A stretch of DNA of 64,000 nt, from assembly GCF_009650765.1 (NCBI RefSeq), contig NZ_CP045740.1, forward strand, positions 5,494,001-5,558,000. The letters run 5' to 3'. Below are positions 38,488 through 47,760 of this stretch, in pieces. Below the pieces are notes generated by a model, which saw nothing but the letters and a program-made list of their open reading frames with translations, ran no database searches and had not been told where the DNA came from. This DNA is from Streptomyces sp. SUK 48. GTDB lineage: Bacteria > Actinomycetota > Actinomycetes > Streptomycetales > Streptomycetaceae. Every line of letters begins with the position of its first letter. Position 1 is the first letter of the stretch. A program made the translations under genes and the position numbers.

Positions 38488-38985
38488 ATGTCGATCGACG
38501 TCAACAACGAATCCGGCACCGAGGTCGACGAGCAGGCGATCCTCGACATCGCCCGCTATGCGCTCGCGCGGATGCGCATCCACCCGCTCTCCGAGCTCTC
38601 GGTGATTGTCGTGGACGAAGACGCCATGGAGCAGCTGCACATCCAGTGGATGGATCTGCCCGGGCCCACCGATGTCATGTCCTTCCCGATGGACGAGCTG
38701 CGTCCGCCGGGCAAGGACGACGAGGAGCCCCCGCAGGGGCTGCTCGGTGACATCGTGCTGTGCCCGGAGGTCGCGACCAGGCAGGGGGCCGAGGCCCCGA
38801 CGCAGCACTCCATGGACGAGGAGCTCCAGCTGCTCACCGTCCACGGCGTGCTGCACCTGCTCGGCTACGACCACGAGGAGCCGGACGAGAAGGCCGAGAT
38901 GTTCGGGCTGCAGGCCGCCATCGTGGACGGCTGGCGGGCCGAGCACGGCCTGACCGGCCCGTCTCCCGCGCCGACCGTCTCGTAA
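38488..38985 (+). CDS. ybeY: Endoribonuclease YbeY
   Basis: A 165-residue zinc protein. The signature [11 protein letters not shown] (H-x3-H-x5-H) lies at about residues 119-129. The preceding [20 protein letters not shown] and [10 protein letters not shown] are typical. YbeY acts in 16S rRNA 3'-end maturation and late 70S quality control. The gene begins 12 bases after phoH and is followed within 10 bases by the CNNM gene, so the operon is tight. The C-terminus is slightly longer than in E. coli. Confidence 0.95.
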   Translation: MSIDVNNESGTEVDEQAILDIARYALARMRIHPLSELSVIVVDEDAMEQLHIQWMDLPGPTDVMSFPMDELRPPGKDDEEPPQGLLGDIVLCPEVATRQGAEAPTQHSMDEELQLLTVHGVLHLLGYDHEEPDEKAEMFGLQAAIVDGWRAEHGLTGPSPAPTVS

Positions 38986-38993
38986 GCGGCCGG

Positions 38994-40289
38994 ATGTCCC
39001 CGCAGATCGTGATCGGCGCGATCGCGCTGGTCGTCGTCGCCTGGCTCGCCGCCTGCGCGGAGGCGGGCCTCGCCCGGGTCTCCAGCTTCCGGGCCGAGGA
39101 GGCCGTGAAGTCCGGGCGGCGCGGCGGCGAGAAGCTGGCGCAGATCGCCGCCGACCCCACCCGCTACCTCAATGTGGCCCTGCTGGTCCGCGTCGCCTGC
39201 GAGATGGCGGCCGCGGCCCTGGTCACCTACGCCTGCCTGGAGGCTTTCTCGGCCACCTGGCAGGCCCTGCTGGTCGCCATCGCCGTGATGGTCCTGGTGT
39301 CGTACGTCGCCGTCGGGGTCTCCCCGCGCACCATCGGCCGCCAGCACCCGCTGAACACCGCGACCGCGGCCGCCTACGTCCTGCTGCCACTGGCCCGGGT
39401 GATGGGCCCGATCCCCTCGCTGCTGATCCTCATCGGCAACGCGCTCACCCCCGGCAAGGGCTTCCGGCGCGGCCCGTTCGCCTCCGAGGCGGAACTGCGC
39501 GCGCTGGTCGACCTGGCCGAGAAGGATTCGCTGATCGAGGACGAGGAGCGCCGCATGGTGCACTCCGTCTTCGAGCTGGGCGACACCCTGGTGCGCGAGG
39601 TCATGGTGCCGCGCACCGACCTGGTCACCATCGAGCGCTTCAAGACCATCCGGCAGGCCCTCACCCTCGCCCTGCGCTCCGGGTTCTCCCGGATACCGGT
39701 CACCGGGGAGAGCGAGGACGACATCGTCGGGATCGTGTACCTCAAGGACCTGGTCCGCAAGACGCACATCAGCCGGGACGCGGAGAGCGACCTGGTCTCC
39801 ACGGCCATGCGCCCGGCGGTCTTCGTGCCCGACACCAAGAACGCGGGCGACCTGCTGCGGGAGATGCAGAAGGAGCGCAACCACGTCGCCGTCGTCATCG
39901 ACGAGTACGGCGGCACCGCGGGCATCGTCACCATCGAGGACATCCTGGAGGAGATCGTCGGCGAGATCACCGACGAGTACGACCGGGAACTGCCGCCCGT
40001 GGTGGACCTGGGCGAGGGCCGCTTCCGGGTCACCGCCCGCCTGGACATCACCGACCTCGGCGAGCTGTACGGCCTGGAGGAGTACGACGACGAGGACGTG
40101 GAGACCGTCGGCGGACTGCTCGCCAAGGCGCTCGGCCGCGTCCCCATCGCGGGCGCGTCCGCCGAGGTCGAACTCCCCGACGAGCGGCGGCTGAAGCTCA
40201 CCGCGGAATCCTCCGCCGGCCGCCGGAACAAGATCGTCACCGTGCTGGTGGAGCCCGCCGGGCCCGCCGGGGAGGAGAAACCGGAGTGA
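38994..40289 (+). CDS. CNNM/CorC-type transporter (hemolysin family)
   Basis: A 431-residue membrane protein. The DUF21 domain covers about 1-190 with three to four hydrophobic helices (IVIGAIALVVVAWLAACAEA at the start). A CBS pair spans about 200-330 (VREVMVPRTDLVTIERF, VVIDEYGGTAGIVTIEDILE). A CorC_HlyC domain at about 345-425 follows. Family members export Mg2+ or other divalent ions. The gene overlaps the next start by GTGA. Membership in the ybeY operon is conserved across many bacteria. Confidence 0.92.
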   Translation: MSPQIVIGAIALVVVAWLAACAEAGLARVSSFRAEEAVKSGRRGGEKLAQIAADPTRYLNVALLVRVACEMAAAALVTYACLEAFSATWQALLVAIAVMVLVSYVAVGVSPRTIGRQHPLNTATAAAYVLLPLARVMGPIPSLLILIGNALTPGKGFRRGPFASEAELRALVDLAEKDSLIEDEERRMVHSVFELGDTLVREVMVPRTDLVTIERFKTIRQALTLALRSGFSRIPVTGESEDDIVGIVYLKDLVRKTHISRDAESDLVSTAMRPAVFVPDTKNAGDLLREMQKERNHVAVVIDEYGGTAGIVTIEDILEEIVGEITDEYDRELPPVVDLGEGRFRVTARLDITDLGELYGLEEYDDEDVETVGGLLAKALGRVPIAGASAEVELPDERRLKLTAESSAGRRNKIVTVLVEPAGPAGEEKPE

Positions 40290-40645
40290 CCCCGAAGGAG
40301 CTGCGCGCCTTCTGCCTGTCCTTCAACGCGGCCGTGGAGGACTTCCCGTTCAACCCGGAGACCTCGGTCTTCAAGGTGCTGGGCAAGCTGTTCGCCCTGA
40401 CGAACCTGGGCGCGCGGCCCCTGACGGTCAACCTCAAGTGCGACCCGGAGGACGCGGCGCGGCTGCGCGCCGACCACGAGGGTCTGATCGTCCCCGGCTG
40501 GCACATGAACAAGCGGCACTGGAACACCGTCACCGCCGACGGCGGCCTGCCGGACCCGCTGCTGCGCGAGCTGATCGAGGACTCCTACGACCTCGTCGTC
40601 GCGGGACTGCCGAGGGCGGAGCGGCTGCGGCTGGACCGCCCCTAA
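40286..40645 (+). CDS. MmcQ/YjbR family protein
   Basis: A 119-residue protein of the MmcQ/YjbR fold. It has FNAAVEDFPFNPETSVFKVL, ALTNLGARPLTVNLKCDPED, and PGWHMNKRHWNTVTADGGLP, the family's characteristic block. The fold resembles a DNA-binding CyaY-like domain, but function is unproven. GTG 40286 overlaps the CNNM stop (GTGA), so it is the last gene of the phoH operon. Confidence 0.9.
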   Translation: MTPKELRAFCLSFNAAVEDFPFNPETSVFKVLGKLFALTNLGARPLTVNLKCDPEDAARLRADHEGLIVPGWHMNKRHWNTVTADGGLPDPLLRELIEDSYDLVVAGLPRAERLRLDRP

Positions 40646-40685
40646 TCGCGTTGCCCGGGGCCCGGGGACTCCGAGATCATCCCGT

Positions 40686-41704
40686 ATGACCATTCGATAC
40701 CCGCGCCCCCTGCGCCCCGGTGACCGTGTCGGTGTGACCTCGCCCTCCGCGGGCGTGGCCGAGCCGCTCCGGGGCCGCCTCGATGCCGCGGTCGAGGAGA
40801 TCGAGAAGCGCGGCTACGAGGTGGTGGTCGGCCGGTGCATGGACGGCACCACCCACGTCAGCGCCCCGGCCGCCGACCGCGCCGCCGAGCTGACCGCGAT
40901 GCTGACCGACCCCGCGGTCCGGGCCGTGATCCCCCGTGGGGCGGCGAGCTGGCCATCGACCTGATGCCCCACCTGGACTTCGAGGCGATCGGCCGGGCCG
41001 AACCCACCTGGCTGGTCGGCTACTCGGACATGTCGACCGTGCTCGCCCCGCTGACCCTGCTGACCGGGGTGGCGACCGTGCACGGCAACAACCTCATGGA
41101 CACCCCGTACCGGGTGCCCGAGGGGCTGCTGTCCTGGCTGGACATCGTGGCCGCGCCCCAGGGCGGCCCGTTCGCCCAGAGGCCGCCCGGCCGGCACCGC
41201 ACCGGCGGCTGGGACGACTGGACCCGTGACCCGGCGATCAGCGAGTTCACCCTGGACGGCGCGGGCGGCTGGCGGCGGCTCGACGGCGCGGGCGACGTGG
41301 ACGTCGAGGGGCGGCTGATCGGCGGCTGTATCGAGACCGTGGCCCCGCTCGCCGGGAGCCGCTACCTGGACACCACGCGCTTCGCGGGCGAGGAACCGCT
41401 GCTCGTCTACGTCGAGGCGTGCGAGGACAACGCGCTCATCATCGCCCGCCACCTGCACGGCATGCGCCTGGCCGGGTTCTTCGACCGGGCCGCCGCCGTC
41501 CTCGTCGGCCGCACCCACGCCCCCGACGCGCCGACCCTCACCCAGGACGCGGCCGTCCTCGACGCCCTCGGGCCGCTGGGCGTGCCGGTCCTCGCCGATG
41601 TCGAGTGCGGGCATGTGGCGCCGTACCTCCCGCTGGTCAACGGCGCGCGCGGCCGTGTGGTGCACACGGCCGCGCGGAGCGAGATCGTCCAGACCCTGGA
41701 CTGA
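40686..41704 (+). pseudogene. S66 family LD-carboxypeptidase (MccF-like), frame broken at codon ~83
   Basis: The joined product is about 340 residues. The N-terminus is RYPRPLRPGDRVGVTSPSAG, the nucleophile Ser is in LVGYSDMSTV near residue 114, a Glu follows in GGCIETVAPL, and the catalytic His is in ECGHVAPYLPLVNG near the end. S66 enzymes cut LD bonds in peptidoglycan peptides or, as MccF, inactivate peptidyl-nucleotide antibiotics. The frame is lost at the CCCCC run 40931-40935. One more C restores the expected VIPPWGGELAIDL. It is either a real frameshift or a base-calling error. Confidence 0.87.
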
Positions 41705-41720
41705 GACGCCGGGCCGGGGT

Positions 41721-43139
41721 TCAGGCCCGGGAGCGGCGCAGGCCCAGCCCGGTCAGGAGCGCGGCGCCGAGCACGATCACCGTGTCCAGGGCGATCACCG
41801 TGTGCACGCCGGTCAGCAGGTCGCCGGAGGTGGTGGCCAGCACGCCGAGCAGCGGGATGCCGACCGTGATGCCGACCTGCTGGGTGGATGTCACCAGGCC
41901 GGTGGCCAGGCCCTGTTCCTCGTCCGGGACACCGGAGGTGACCGTCACGCCGTACGAGATGATCGCGCCCAGGTGGCACATGCTGGCCAGGGCCACCGCG
42001 ACCGTGGCCGGCCACGCCGACCACACGTGGGTGTTCAGCAGGAGCAGCGACGCGGTCAGCACGCCCTGGCCGGTCAGCGAGCCGACCAGGGTGCGGCGGG
42101 CGCCGAGGCGGCCGATGACCTTCGGGGCCAGGGTGCCGGCGACCACGGACAGCAGGCCCTGGAAGCCGAAGACCAGTCCGGTCTCGAAGGCGGACAGGCC
42201 CAGGATCTCCTGGAGGTACAGGGTCAGCACGAACACGATCGTGGACATCATCGAGAAGGTGACCAGACCGCCGATGTTGCCCCAGGCCACCGTGCGCCGG
42301 CGCAGCATCGGCAGGGAGACCAGGGGCGCCGCCGCGCGGGACTCCACCAGCACGAACGCGGCGAGCAGCACGAGCCCGGCGGCCAGGGCCGCGAGGACGT
42401 CGGCGCGGCCGAAGCCGTGGTCGGCGGCGGTGGACAGGGCGTAGATCAGCGACAGCAGTCCGGCGGTGACGGTGATGGCGCCGGGTACGTCCAGGTGTGG
42501 GGAGTGGGGTGTGCGCGACTCCGGCAGCAGACTGGGCGCCAGCGGGAGCACGATCAGCGCGAACAGGGTCAGCAGGGCCATCGTGGAGCGCCAGCCGAAG
42601 GTGTCGGTGAGGGTGCCGCCCGCGACCATGCCGATGGTGAAGCCCAGCGACAGCAGGGTGCCGGAGATGCCGAGGGCGCGGTCGCGGGCCGGGCCCTCCG
42701 GGAAGGTGGTGGTCAGCAGGGACATCCCGGTCGGGACGATCGCCGCCGCGCCGAGCCCCTGGAGGGCGCGCCCGGTGAGGAACGAGGCCGGGTCCCAGGC
42801 CAGGGTGGACAGCAGCGAGGCCGCGCCGAACAGGGCGAGGCCGGTCAGGAAGAGCCGGCGGCGCCCGAAGAGGTCGCCGGCGCGGCCGAACAGCAGCAGG
42901 AAGCCGCCGGAGGGCAGCGCGAACGCGGTGACGGCCCACTGGAGCGCGGAGGTGTTCATGCCGAGGTCGCGGCCGAGGCCGGGCAGCGCCACGTTCAGCA
43001 CGGAGAAGTCCAGCGCGACCATGAACTGGGCCGCGCACAGGACGAACAGGACGAGCTTGTCACGCGTCGACAACCGGGGGATGCCGGGCGCCGCGGTGTC
43101 CGCTGCGGGGGAGGTCTGGGTGGTGGTGTCGATCGCCAT
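41721..43139 (-). CDS. MFS drug-efflux transporter (DHA2 type)
   Basis: A 472-residue membrane protein with about 14 hydrophobic segments. Motif A-like sequence GRAGDLFGRRRLFLTGLALF follows TM2 and motif C-like GMVAGGTLTDTFGWRSTM is present, as in EmrB/QacA pumps. Expected role is proton-driven export of toxic compounds. It is divergent from a helix-turn-helix regulator with a 17-bp near-palindrome between them, the usual layout for a drug pump and its controller. Confidence 0.9.
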   Translation of the reverse strand: MAIDTTTQTSPAADTAAPGIPRLSTRDKLVLFVLCAAQFMVALDFSVLNVALPGLGRDLGMNTSALQWAVTAFALPSGGFLLLFGRAGDLFGRRRLFLTGLALFGAASLLSTLAWDPASFLTGRALQGLGAAAIVPTGMSLLTTTFPEGPARDRALGISGTLLSLGFTIGMVAGGTLTDTFGWRSTMALLTLFALIVLPLAPSLLPESRTPHSPHLDVPGAITVTAGLLSLIYALSTAADHGFGRADVLAALAAGLVLLAAFVLVESRAAAPLVSLPMLRRRTVAWGNIGGLVTFSMMSTIVFVLTLYLQEILGLSAFETGLVFGFQGLLSVVAGTLAPKVIGRLGARRTLVGSLTGQGVLTASLLLLNTHVWSAWPATVAVALASMCHLGAIISYGVTVTSGVPDEEQGLATGLVTSTQQVGITVGIPLLGVLATTSGDLLTGVHTVIALDTVIVLGAALLTGLGLRRSRA

Positions 43140-43189
43140 GGAAAGAGCTTCGGGCGAACGGAATAGCGGTGGGGAGTCGGAACTTATGG

Positions 43190-43206
43190 TGGTGGTGGCA
43201 CCACCA
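43190..43206. promoter_or_regulatory. Near-palindrome in the MFS/regulator divergent region
   Basis: TGGTGGT and ACCACCA flank GGC, giving a 17-bp dyad. It lies 41 bp before the regulator start and 51 bp before the pump start, and could be the regulator's operator. Confidence 0.45.
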
Positions 43207-43246
43207 GCCGGGCCACCGGACCGGACCGACGGGGGAGGGGCGGCAC

Positions 43247-44125
43247 GTGCCTGCTGCTGAGGCGACGCGCAGTCATCGGCGTGACGAACTGCGGGAGTTC
43301 CTGATGAGCCGGCGCGCCCGGGTCAGCCCGGCGGAGGCCGGACTGCCGGCCGGCGGCGGCAGGCGCCGTACGCCCGGACTGCGCCGCGAGGAGGTCGCCG
43401 TGCTCGCCGGGGTGGGCGCCTCCTGGTACCAGTGGCTGGAGCAGGGGCGGGAGATCTCCGTCTCCCCGCAGGTGCTGGACGCGGTCGCCCGGGTGCTGCG
43501 GCTGAGCGACGCCGAGCGCCGGCACCTGTATCTGCTGGCCGGGCTGAACCCGCCGACGCCCGAGGTGGTGCCCGGCCGCACGGACATGTGCGACGGGCTG
43601 CGGCGGCTCATCGACACCTGGATGCCGTATCCGGCGCACATCATGGACCTCTACTACAACTGCGTGCAGTACAACGACGCGGCCGCGATCGTGCTCGGCA
43701 TGCGCCCCGGCATCACCCAGAACTGCCTGATCGACTTCTTCACCGACCCGCTCTACCGCGAGCGCAGCCACAGCTGGGAGCGCAACGCGCGCACGGTGGT
43801 GGCGCAGTTCCGGGCCGCGTGCGCGGCGCGCCCCGACGACGAGGGCTTCCGCGAGGTGCTCGCCGAGGTGAGCGCCGCCAGCGAGGAGTTCACGGCGCTG
43901 TGGGCCGAGCGGGACATCGAGGACCAGGGGCAGGTGCGCAAGGAGCTGTCGCATCCGCTGGCCGGGCTGCTGGTCGTGGAGTCGACGGTCCTGAAGGTGC
44001 CCGCCCGCCCCGATCTGATGATCGTGCTGCACACCCCGCTGGACGAGGCGAACACCGCCGAGAAGCTGGAGTGGCTGGCCTCCCCGGAGGGCCGCCGGGG
44101 CGCGATGTACCCCGTGGCGGGATGA
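43247..44125 (+). CDS. XRE-type regulator with MmyB-like ligand domain
   Basis: A 292-residue protein. The N-terminal helix-turn-helix (RRTPGLRREEVAVLAGVGAS, WYQWLEQGREISVSPQVLDA) spans about residues 12-85. The MmyB-like PAS domain follows (MPYPAHIMDLYYNCVQYNDA, LAGLLVVESTVLKV). Such proteins are common in Streptomyces and often sit beside the genes they control. GTG 43247 follows GGGGAGGGG. It diverges from the DHA2 pump, its probable target. Confidence 0.9.
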   Translation: MPAAEATRSHRRDELREFLMSRRARVSPAEAGLPAGGGRRRTPGLRREEVAVLAGVGASWYQWLEQGREISVSPQVLDAVARVLRLSDAERRHLYLLAGLNPPTPEVVPGRTDMCDGLRRLIDTWMPYPAHIMDLYYNCVQYNDAAAIVLGMRPGITQNCLIDFFTDPLYRERSHSWERNARTVVAQFRAACAARPDDEGFREVLAEVSAASEEFTALWAERDIEDQGQVRKELSHPLAGLLVVESTVLKVPARPDLMIVLHTPLDEANTAEKLEWLASPEGRRGAMYPVAG

Positions 44126-44153
44126 GCGCCGTACCCCTTCGTATGCTCGGGGC

Positions 44154-44519
44154 ATGACCGAGAGCAGCGCGCTTGACCCCGAGGACCGCAAGATCGTGAC
44201 CCTGGCCCGTTCCGCGCGGGCCCGCAACGCCGTGCCCGAGGGCGCGGCCGTACGGGACGACACCGGGCGCACCTATGTCGCGGGCACGGTGGACCTGCCC
44301 TCGCTGAGGCTCAGCGCGCTGCGTACCGCCGTCGCGATGGCGGTGGCGTCCGGGGCCGCGTCGCTGGAGGCGGCGGCGGTGGTCGGCGAGGCGGAGTCGG
44401 TGCCGGCCGAGGACCTGGCCGCGGTGGCCGACCTCGGGGGCGCGGACACGCCGGTGCTGCTCGCGGGGGTGGACGGCACGGTCCGTACGACCGTCGCCGC
44501 GGGCCGCGCCGAGGGCTGA
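44154..44519 (+). CDS. Cytidine-deaminase-like protein without zinc ligands
   Basis: A 121-residue protein whose pattern follows cytidine deaminase (RNAVPEGAAVRDDTGRTYVA, then GTVDLPSLRLSALRTAVAMA). The zinc motifs of active CDA (CAE and PCxxC) are absent. It should not be catalytically active; a regulatory or nucleoside-binding role is conceivable. In Streptomyces this copy sits near era. It begins 28 bases after the regulator on the same strand. Confidence 0.75.
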   Translation: MTESSALDPEDRKIVTLARSARARNAVPEGAAVRDDTGRTYVAGTVDLPSLRLSALRTAVAMAVASGAASLEAAAVVGEAESVPAEDLAAVADLGGADTPVLLAGVDGTVRTTVAAGRAEG

Positions 44520-44739
44520 CCGCCCGAAGCAAACCGGCCGCAAGGTCGGCTGGAATTCAACCTTGCTGGGTCGCGGGGCGCGCGCGTCAATGAACGCGTA
44601 CGTCCCGACGACCCGTCAGATCCGCACCGCCGTCCGGCGCGTCCGCACCCGCCCGACCGGCCTGCCGTTCGTCGGCGCACCTTCCGATCACCCCACACGG
44701 CACGTCCGGCGTGCCCAGCAGGAAGGAAAGCGGATCCCC

Positions 44740-45213
44740 ATGAGAGCCAAGCGCACGGCAACAGGTGCGGCCCTGGCGGCCGGGGCCCTCGCGGTCACCG
44801 GTCTCGCCCTCGCACCCTCCGCGGCCGCCGTCACTCCCCAGACGGCGACCATCACCGCGAGCTGCGGCATCTTCGGCGGTGGCCCGGCCACGCTCACCGC
44901 CACCCAGAGCGGCACCTCGGCCACTCTGAGCCTCACCTCCACCGCGATCACCGCCCCGGTCACGGTGTCCGCGAACTCGATCACCTCCACGCTCACCATG
45001 GCCAAGGCGGGCGGCGGCAGCGTCGTGTTCAGCGGCACGAAGAACCCGGTCATGAACCCGGGCGACCCGGTCAGCGTCGGCCCGCTCTCCGGGACCGTCG
45101 CCTCCGGCTACAGCCTGGACGCGTACGGCGGTTCGCTGAAGATGGTGATCTTCGGCGTCACCGTGACGTGTACCGCGAGCGGTCCGCAGTCGCCGGGTCC
45201 GTTCGTGTTCTGA
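44740..45213 (+). CDS. Small secreted protein
   Basis: A 157-residue protein. A signal peptide (residues 1-33, RTATGAALAAGALAVTGLAL then APSAAAV) is followed by a Thr/Ser/Gly-rich beta-like domain with two cysteines (ASCGIFGG near the start of the mature part, VTVTCTASG at the end), probably one disulfide. No family is named with certainty. A ribosome site GGAAGGAAAG precedes ATG 44740. A strong terminator follows, but the next gene also encodes a secreted beta-protein, so a surface locus is likely. Confidence 0.8.
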   Translation: MRAKRTATGAALAAGALAVTGLALAPSAAAVTPQTATITASCGIFGGGPATLTATQSGTSATLSLTSTAITAPVTVSANSITSTLTMAKAGGGSVVFSGTKNPVMNPGDPVSVGPLSGTVASGYSLDAYGGSLKMVIFGVTVTCTASGPQSPGPFVF

Positions 45214-45250
45214 GCCCGCCCCGGCCGACCGGTCCGTTCCGGTTCCCCCC

Positions 45251-45294
45251 GGATGCCGCAGGAACTGACGAACTGTCAGGATTCTGCGGCATCC
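45251..45294 (+). terminator. Long double hairpin after the small secreted protein
   Basis: GGATGCCGCAG/CTGCGGCATCC (11 bp, perfect) encloses a second perfect stem CTGAC/GTCAG with loop GAACT, then TTCTTG. It may terminate the upstream transcript or act as an attenuator for the WxL-like gene 87 bp further on. Confidence 0.8.
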
Positions 45295-45380
45295 TTCTTG
45301 ACTTCTCGTCCCGCCGCCCCGCCAATGCCCCCTGTCGGGGCGCCCGTTCGGCCGCGCCCACCACCCTCAGGAGGGGGCCC

Positions 45381-46703
45381 ATGGGTCTCACCATCCGAAG
45401 ATCCGGACGGTGGCGCTGGGCGTCACTGCTCGGCGCGACCGCGCTCGCCCTCAGCGCGGGCGGCGCGCTGGCCTGCCCGGCCGGCGCCGCCGGCACCGAC
45501 GTGGACTTCGCCACGCACTGCATCCCGCCCGCCATCGCGGGCCTGCCGCCGATCGACGGCACCACGACCGCCACCGTGTCGGCGGACGACACCAGCCCGA
45601 AGGTCGGTGACACCGTCACCGTCACCTACACGGTGGTCGGGGCCGCCGCGAGCAACCCCACCGACCTGGCGCTGCCCGCCGACATCATGACCCCGACCGG
45701 CAAGGTCACCCTGGGCGGCGCCCAGAGCGGTGACATCACGGTCGCCGGGCCGAAGAAGAATCCCCCGGTGCCGGGGAAGGCCGCCTTCCCGTCCTTCTCC
45801 ATGACCGGCACGTTCACCGTCACCAAGCCCGGGAAGATCACCCTCGCGCCGGGCGACTACAACATCCACACCAGCTACATCATGGAACTGGACACCCCCT
45901 GCACGGTCACGAACCCGCCCGCACCGGTGTCCGAGACCATCACGGCGACGGCGGGGACCCCGGCCAACACCCGGGCGATCACGCTGGGTTCGGCCACCGG
46001 TGACCCGGGCGCGAGCGTCCGGGTGAGTGGCACGGGCTTCATCCCGGGCGCCGCCGTCACCCTCGCCGGACGCTCCGGCACCACCCAGACCGGGGACACC
46101 GCGAGCGCGACCGCGGACGGACAGGGCTCCTTCGAAGGCTCCCTCGTCGTGAACGACACCTCGACCACCGGGATCGTCGCGTACGAGGGTGCCTCCTGGA
46201 ACGCCGGCACCGGCGCGGGCCCCGCGGCCTACGTCGTCAACACGCCGGTGCCGCCCGGTAGTCAGAAGCTCACCACCACGGTCAGGGCGGGCACGCTCGC
46301 CATGACCCAGGCCGGGGACTCGGTCGCGCTGTCGGGCGTCGACTTCGGCCGGGGCGGCGCCTCGACCGGCGCCCTGCGGACCGTGACCGTCCAGGACTTC
46401 CGCGGCGGTCCGGCGGGCTGGTCGCTGACCGGCAGGGTCACGGACTTCACCGGGCCCGGCGGCACGATCGGCGCGGACCGGCTGAGCTGGACGCCGTCGT
46501 GTGCGGCCAAGGCGGGCAGTCCCAGTACCTGTACGGCGGGCTCGGCGGGCACGGTGGGCTCCTCGGGGGCCACCCTCGCGGGGACCCCGGACGGCACGCT
46601 GACCGGCGGCGAGTTCACCGTCGACGCCGGACTCTCCCTGGACGTACCGGCGTTCACGCCCCCGGGCGGGTACTCCGGCGTGCTCACGCTGACGCTGTCA
46701 TGA
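45381..46703 (+). CDS. Secreted protein with WxL-like C-terminal domain
   Basis: A 440-residue secreted protein. A signal peptide ends near residue 37 (ALALSAGGALACPAGAAG). Beta-sandwich segments follow (ATVSADDTSPKVGDTVTVTY; DPGASVRVSGTGFIPGAAVT). The C-terminal 110 residues carry VQDFRGGPAGWSLTGRVTDF, LSWTP and YSGVLTLTLS, the pattern of WxL domains, which bind the peptidoglycan surface. The next gene encodes a DUF916-like partner and overlaps its stop by ATGA. WxL systems are described mainly in Firmicutes; the likeness here is by motif and gene order. Confidence 0.78.
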   Translation: MGLTIRRSGRWRWASLLGATALALSAGGALACPAGAAGTDVDFATHCIPPAIAGLPPIDGTTTATVSADDTSPKVGDTVTVTYTVVGAAASNPTDLALPADIMTPTGKVTLGGAQSGDITVAGPKKNPPVPGKAAFPSFSMTGTFTVTKPGKITLAPGDYNIHTSYIMELDTPCTVTNPPAPVSETITATAGTPANTRAITLGSATGDPGASVRVSGTGFIPGAAVTLAGRSGTTQTGDTASATADGQGSFEGSLVVNDTSTTGIVAYEGASWNAGTGAGPAAYVVNTPVPPGSQKLTTTVRAGTLAMTQAGDSVALSGVDFGRGGASTGALRTVTVQDFRGGPAGWSLTGRVTDFTGPGGTIGADRLSWTPSCAAKAGSPSTCTAGSAGTVGSSGATLAGTPDGTLTGGEFTVDAGLSLDVPAFTPPGGYSGVLTLTLS

Positions 46704-47755
46704 GGGTACGGGCGCCCGCACCCGCCCGTGCCCCGGCCCGCACCCGGCCGTGGGGGCCCGCGGCCGTGCGCGGGGCGTACGTCGTCGTGGTGTCCCTGAT
46801 GCTGGCCCTTGTGCCGGTGGCGCCCGCGCGGGCCGCCGACAACGGCAGCTGGTCCGTGTACCCGGTCGCCGCCCAGGCCGCGGCGCGGCCCTACTTCTAC
46901 CTCTCCGCCGGGCCCGGCCAGACCCTCACCGACAAGGTCGCCGTCCAGAACCGGACCGGCGAACCGCTCACCTTCCGGCTGTACGCGGCCGACGCCTACA
47001 ACACCCCCCGGGACGGCGGCTTCGCCGTGCGCACGGCCGACGAGACGATGCGCGGGGTCGGGGCGTGGGCGCGGCTCGCCAGGTCCCGGATCACGGTGGC
47101 GGGGCACCGGACCGTGACCGTGCCGTTCACGCTGCGGGTACCGGCCGGCGCGGAGCCCGGGGACCACCCCGGCGCGATCATCGCGCTGGACGAGCGGGTC
47201 GAGCCGGGCGGCGGGAAGCTCGCGCTGGGAATCCGGCGGGCGGTCGGCGCGCGGGTGTATCTGCGGGTGAGCGGTCCGACGCTGCCCGCGCTCGCGGTGT
47301 CCCGGCTGCGGGTCGGCCATCACCGGCCGCTGCTCTACGGCACGGGCACGGCGACCGTGTCGTACACCCTGCGGAACACCGGCAACGTCACGCTACGGCC
47401 GAGTGTGCGGCTGACGGCGCGCGGGCTGTTCGGCCGTACCCTGCTGGACCGGCGGGCGGCCCGGGTCCCCGCCGAGCTGCTGCCCGGTCAGTCGGTACGG
47501 CTCACCGAGACCTGGCGCGGCACACCGGTGCTCGACCGGGCGGCGGTCCGGGTGGACGCGCGGGCGCGGGAGGCGTCGGCTTCGGCGGGAGTGTCCTTCT
47601 ACGCGGTGCCGTGGCTGCCGCTGACGGTGCTGGTGTTCGTGGTGGTGGCGATGGTGGCCGGGTGGCGGATGGGGGCACGTTTCCGTGACGGCAGGGCCAC
47701 ACTGCGTCACCATCGCTTCGCGGTGCGGCGGGGGCTCCGGGATCAGGGACAATGA
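46700..47755 (+). CDS. DUF916/WxL-interacting-like membrane protein
   Basis: A 351-residue protein. A signal peptide (LMLALVPVAPARAA) precedes a domain beginning WSVYPVAAQAAARPYFYLSA and DKVAVQNRTGEPLTFRLYAA, the form of DUF916 proteins that bind WxL proteins. A C-terminal membrane helix (WLPLTVLVFVVVAMVAGW) is followed by a basic tail inside. It would anchor the WxL-like protein at the membrane. Start ATG 46700 overlaps the WxL stop, and its stop overlaps the upstream ATG candidate of era, so the unit may read into era. Confidence 0.8.
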   Translation: MRVRAPAPARAPARTRPWGPAAVRGAYVVVVSLMLALVPVAPARAADNGSWSVYPVAAQAAARPYFYLSAGPGQTLTDKVAVQNRTGEPLTFRLYAADAYNTPRDGGFAVRTADETMRGVGAWARLARSRITVAGHRTVTVPFTLRVPAGAEPGDHPGAIIALDERVEPGGGKLALGIRRAVGARVYLRVSGPTLPALAVSRLRVGHHRPLLYGTGTATVSYTLRNTGNVTLRPSVRLTARGLFGRTLLDRRAARVPAELLPGQSVRLTETWRGTPVLDRAAVRVDARAREASASAGVSFYAVPWLPLTVLVFVVVAMVAGWRMGARFRDGRATLRHHRFAVRRGLRDQGQ

Positions 47756-47760
47756 ACGGC

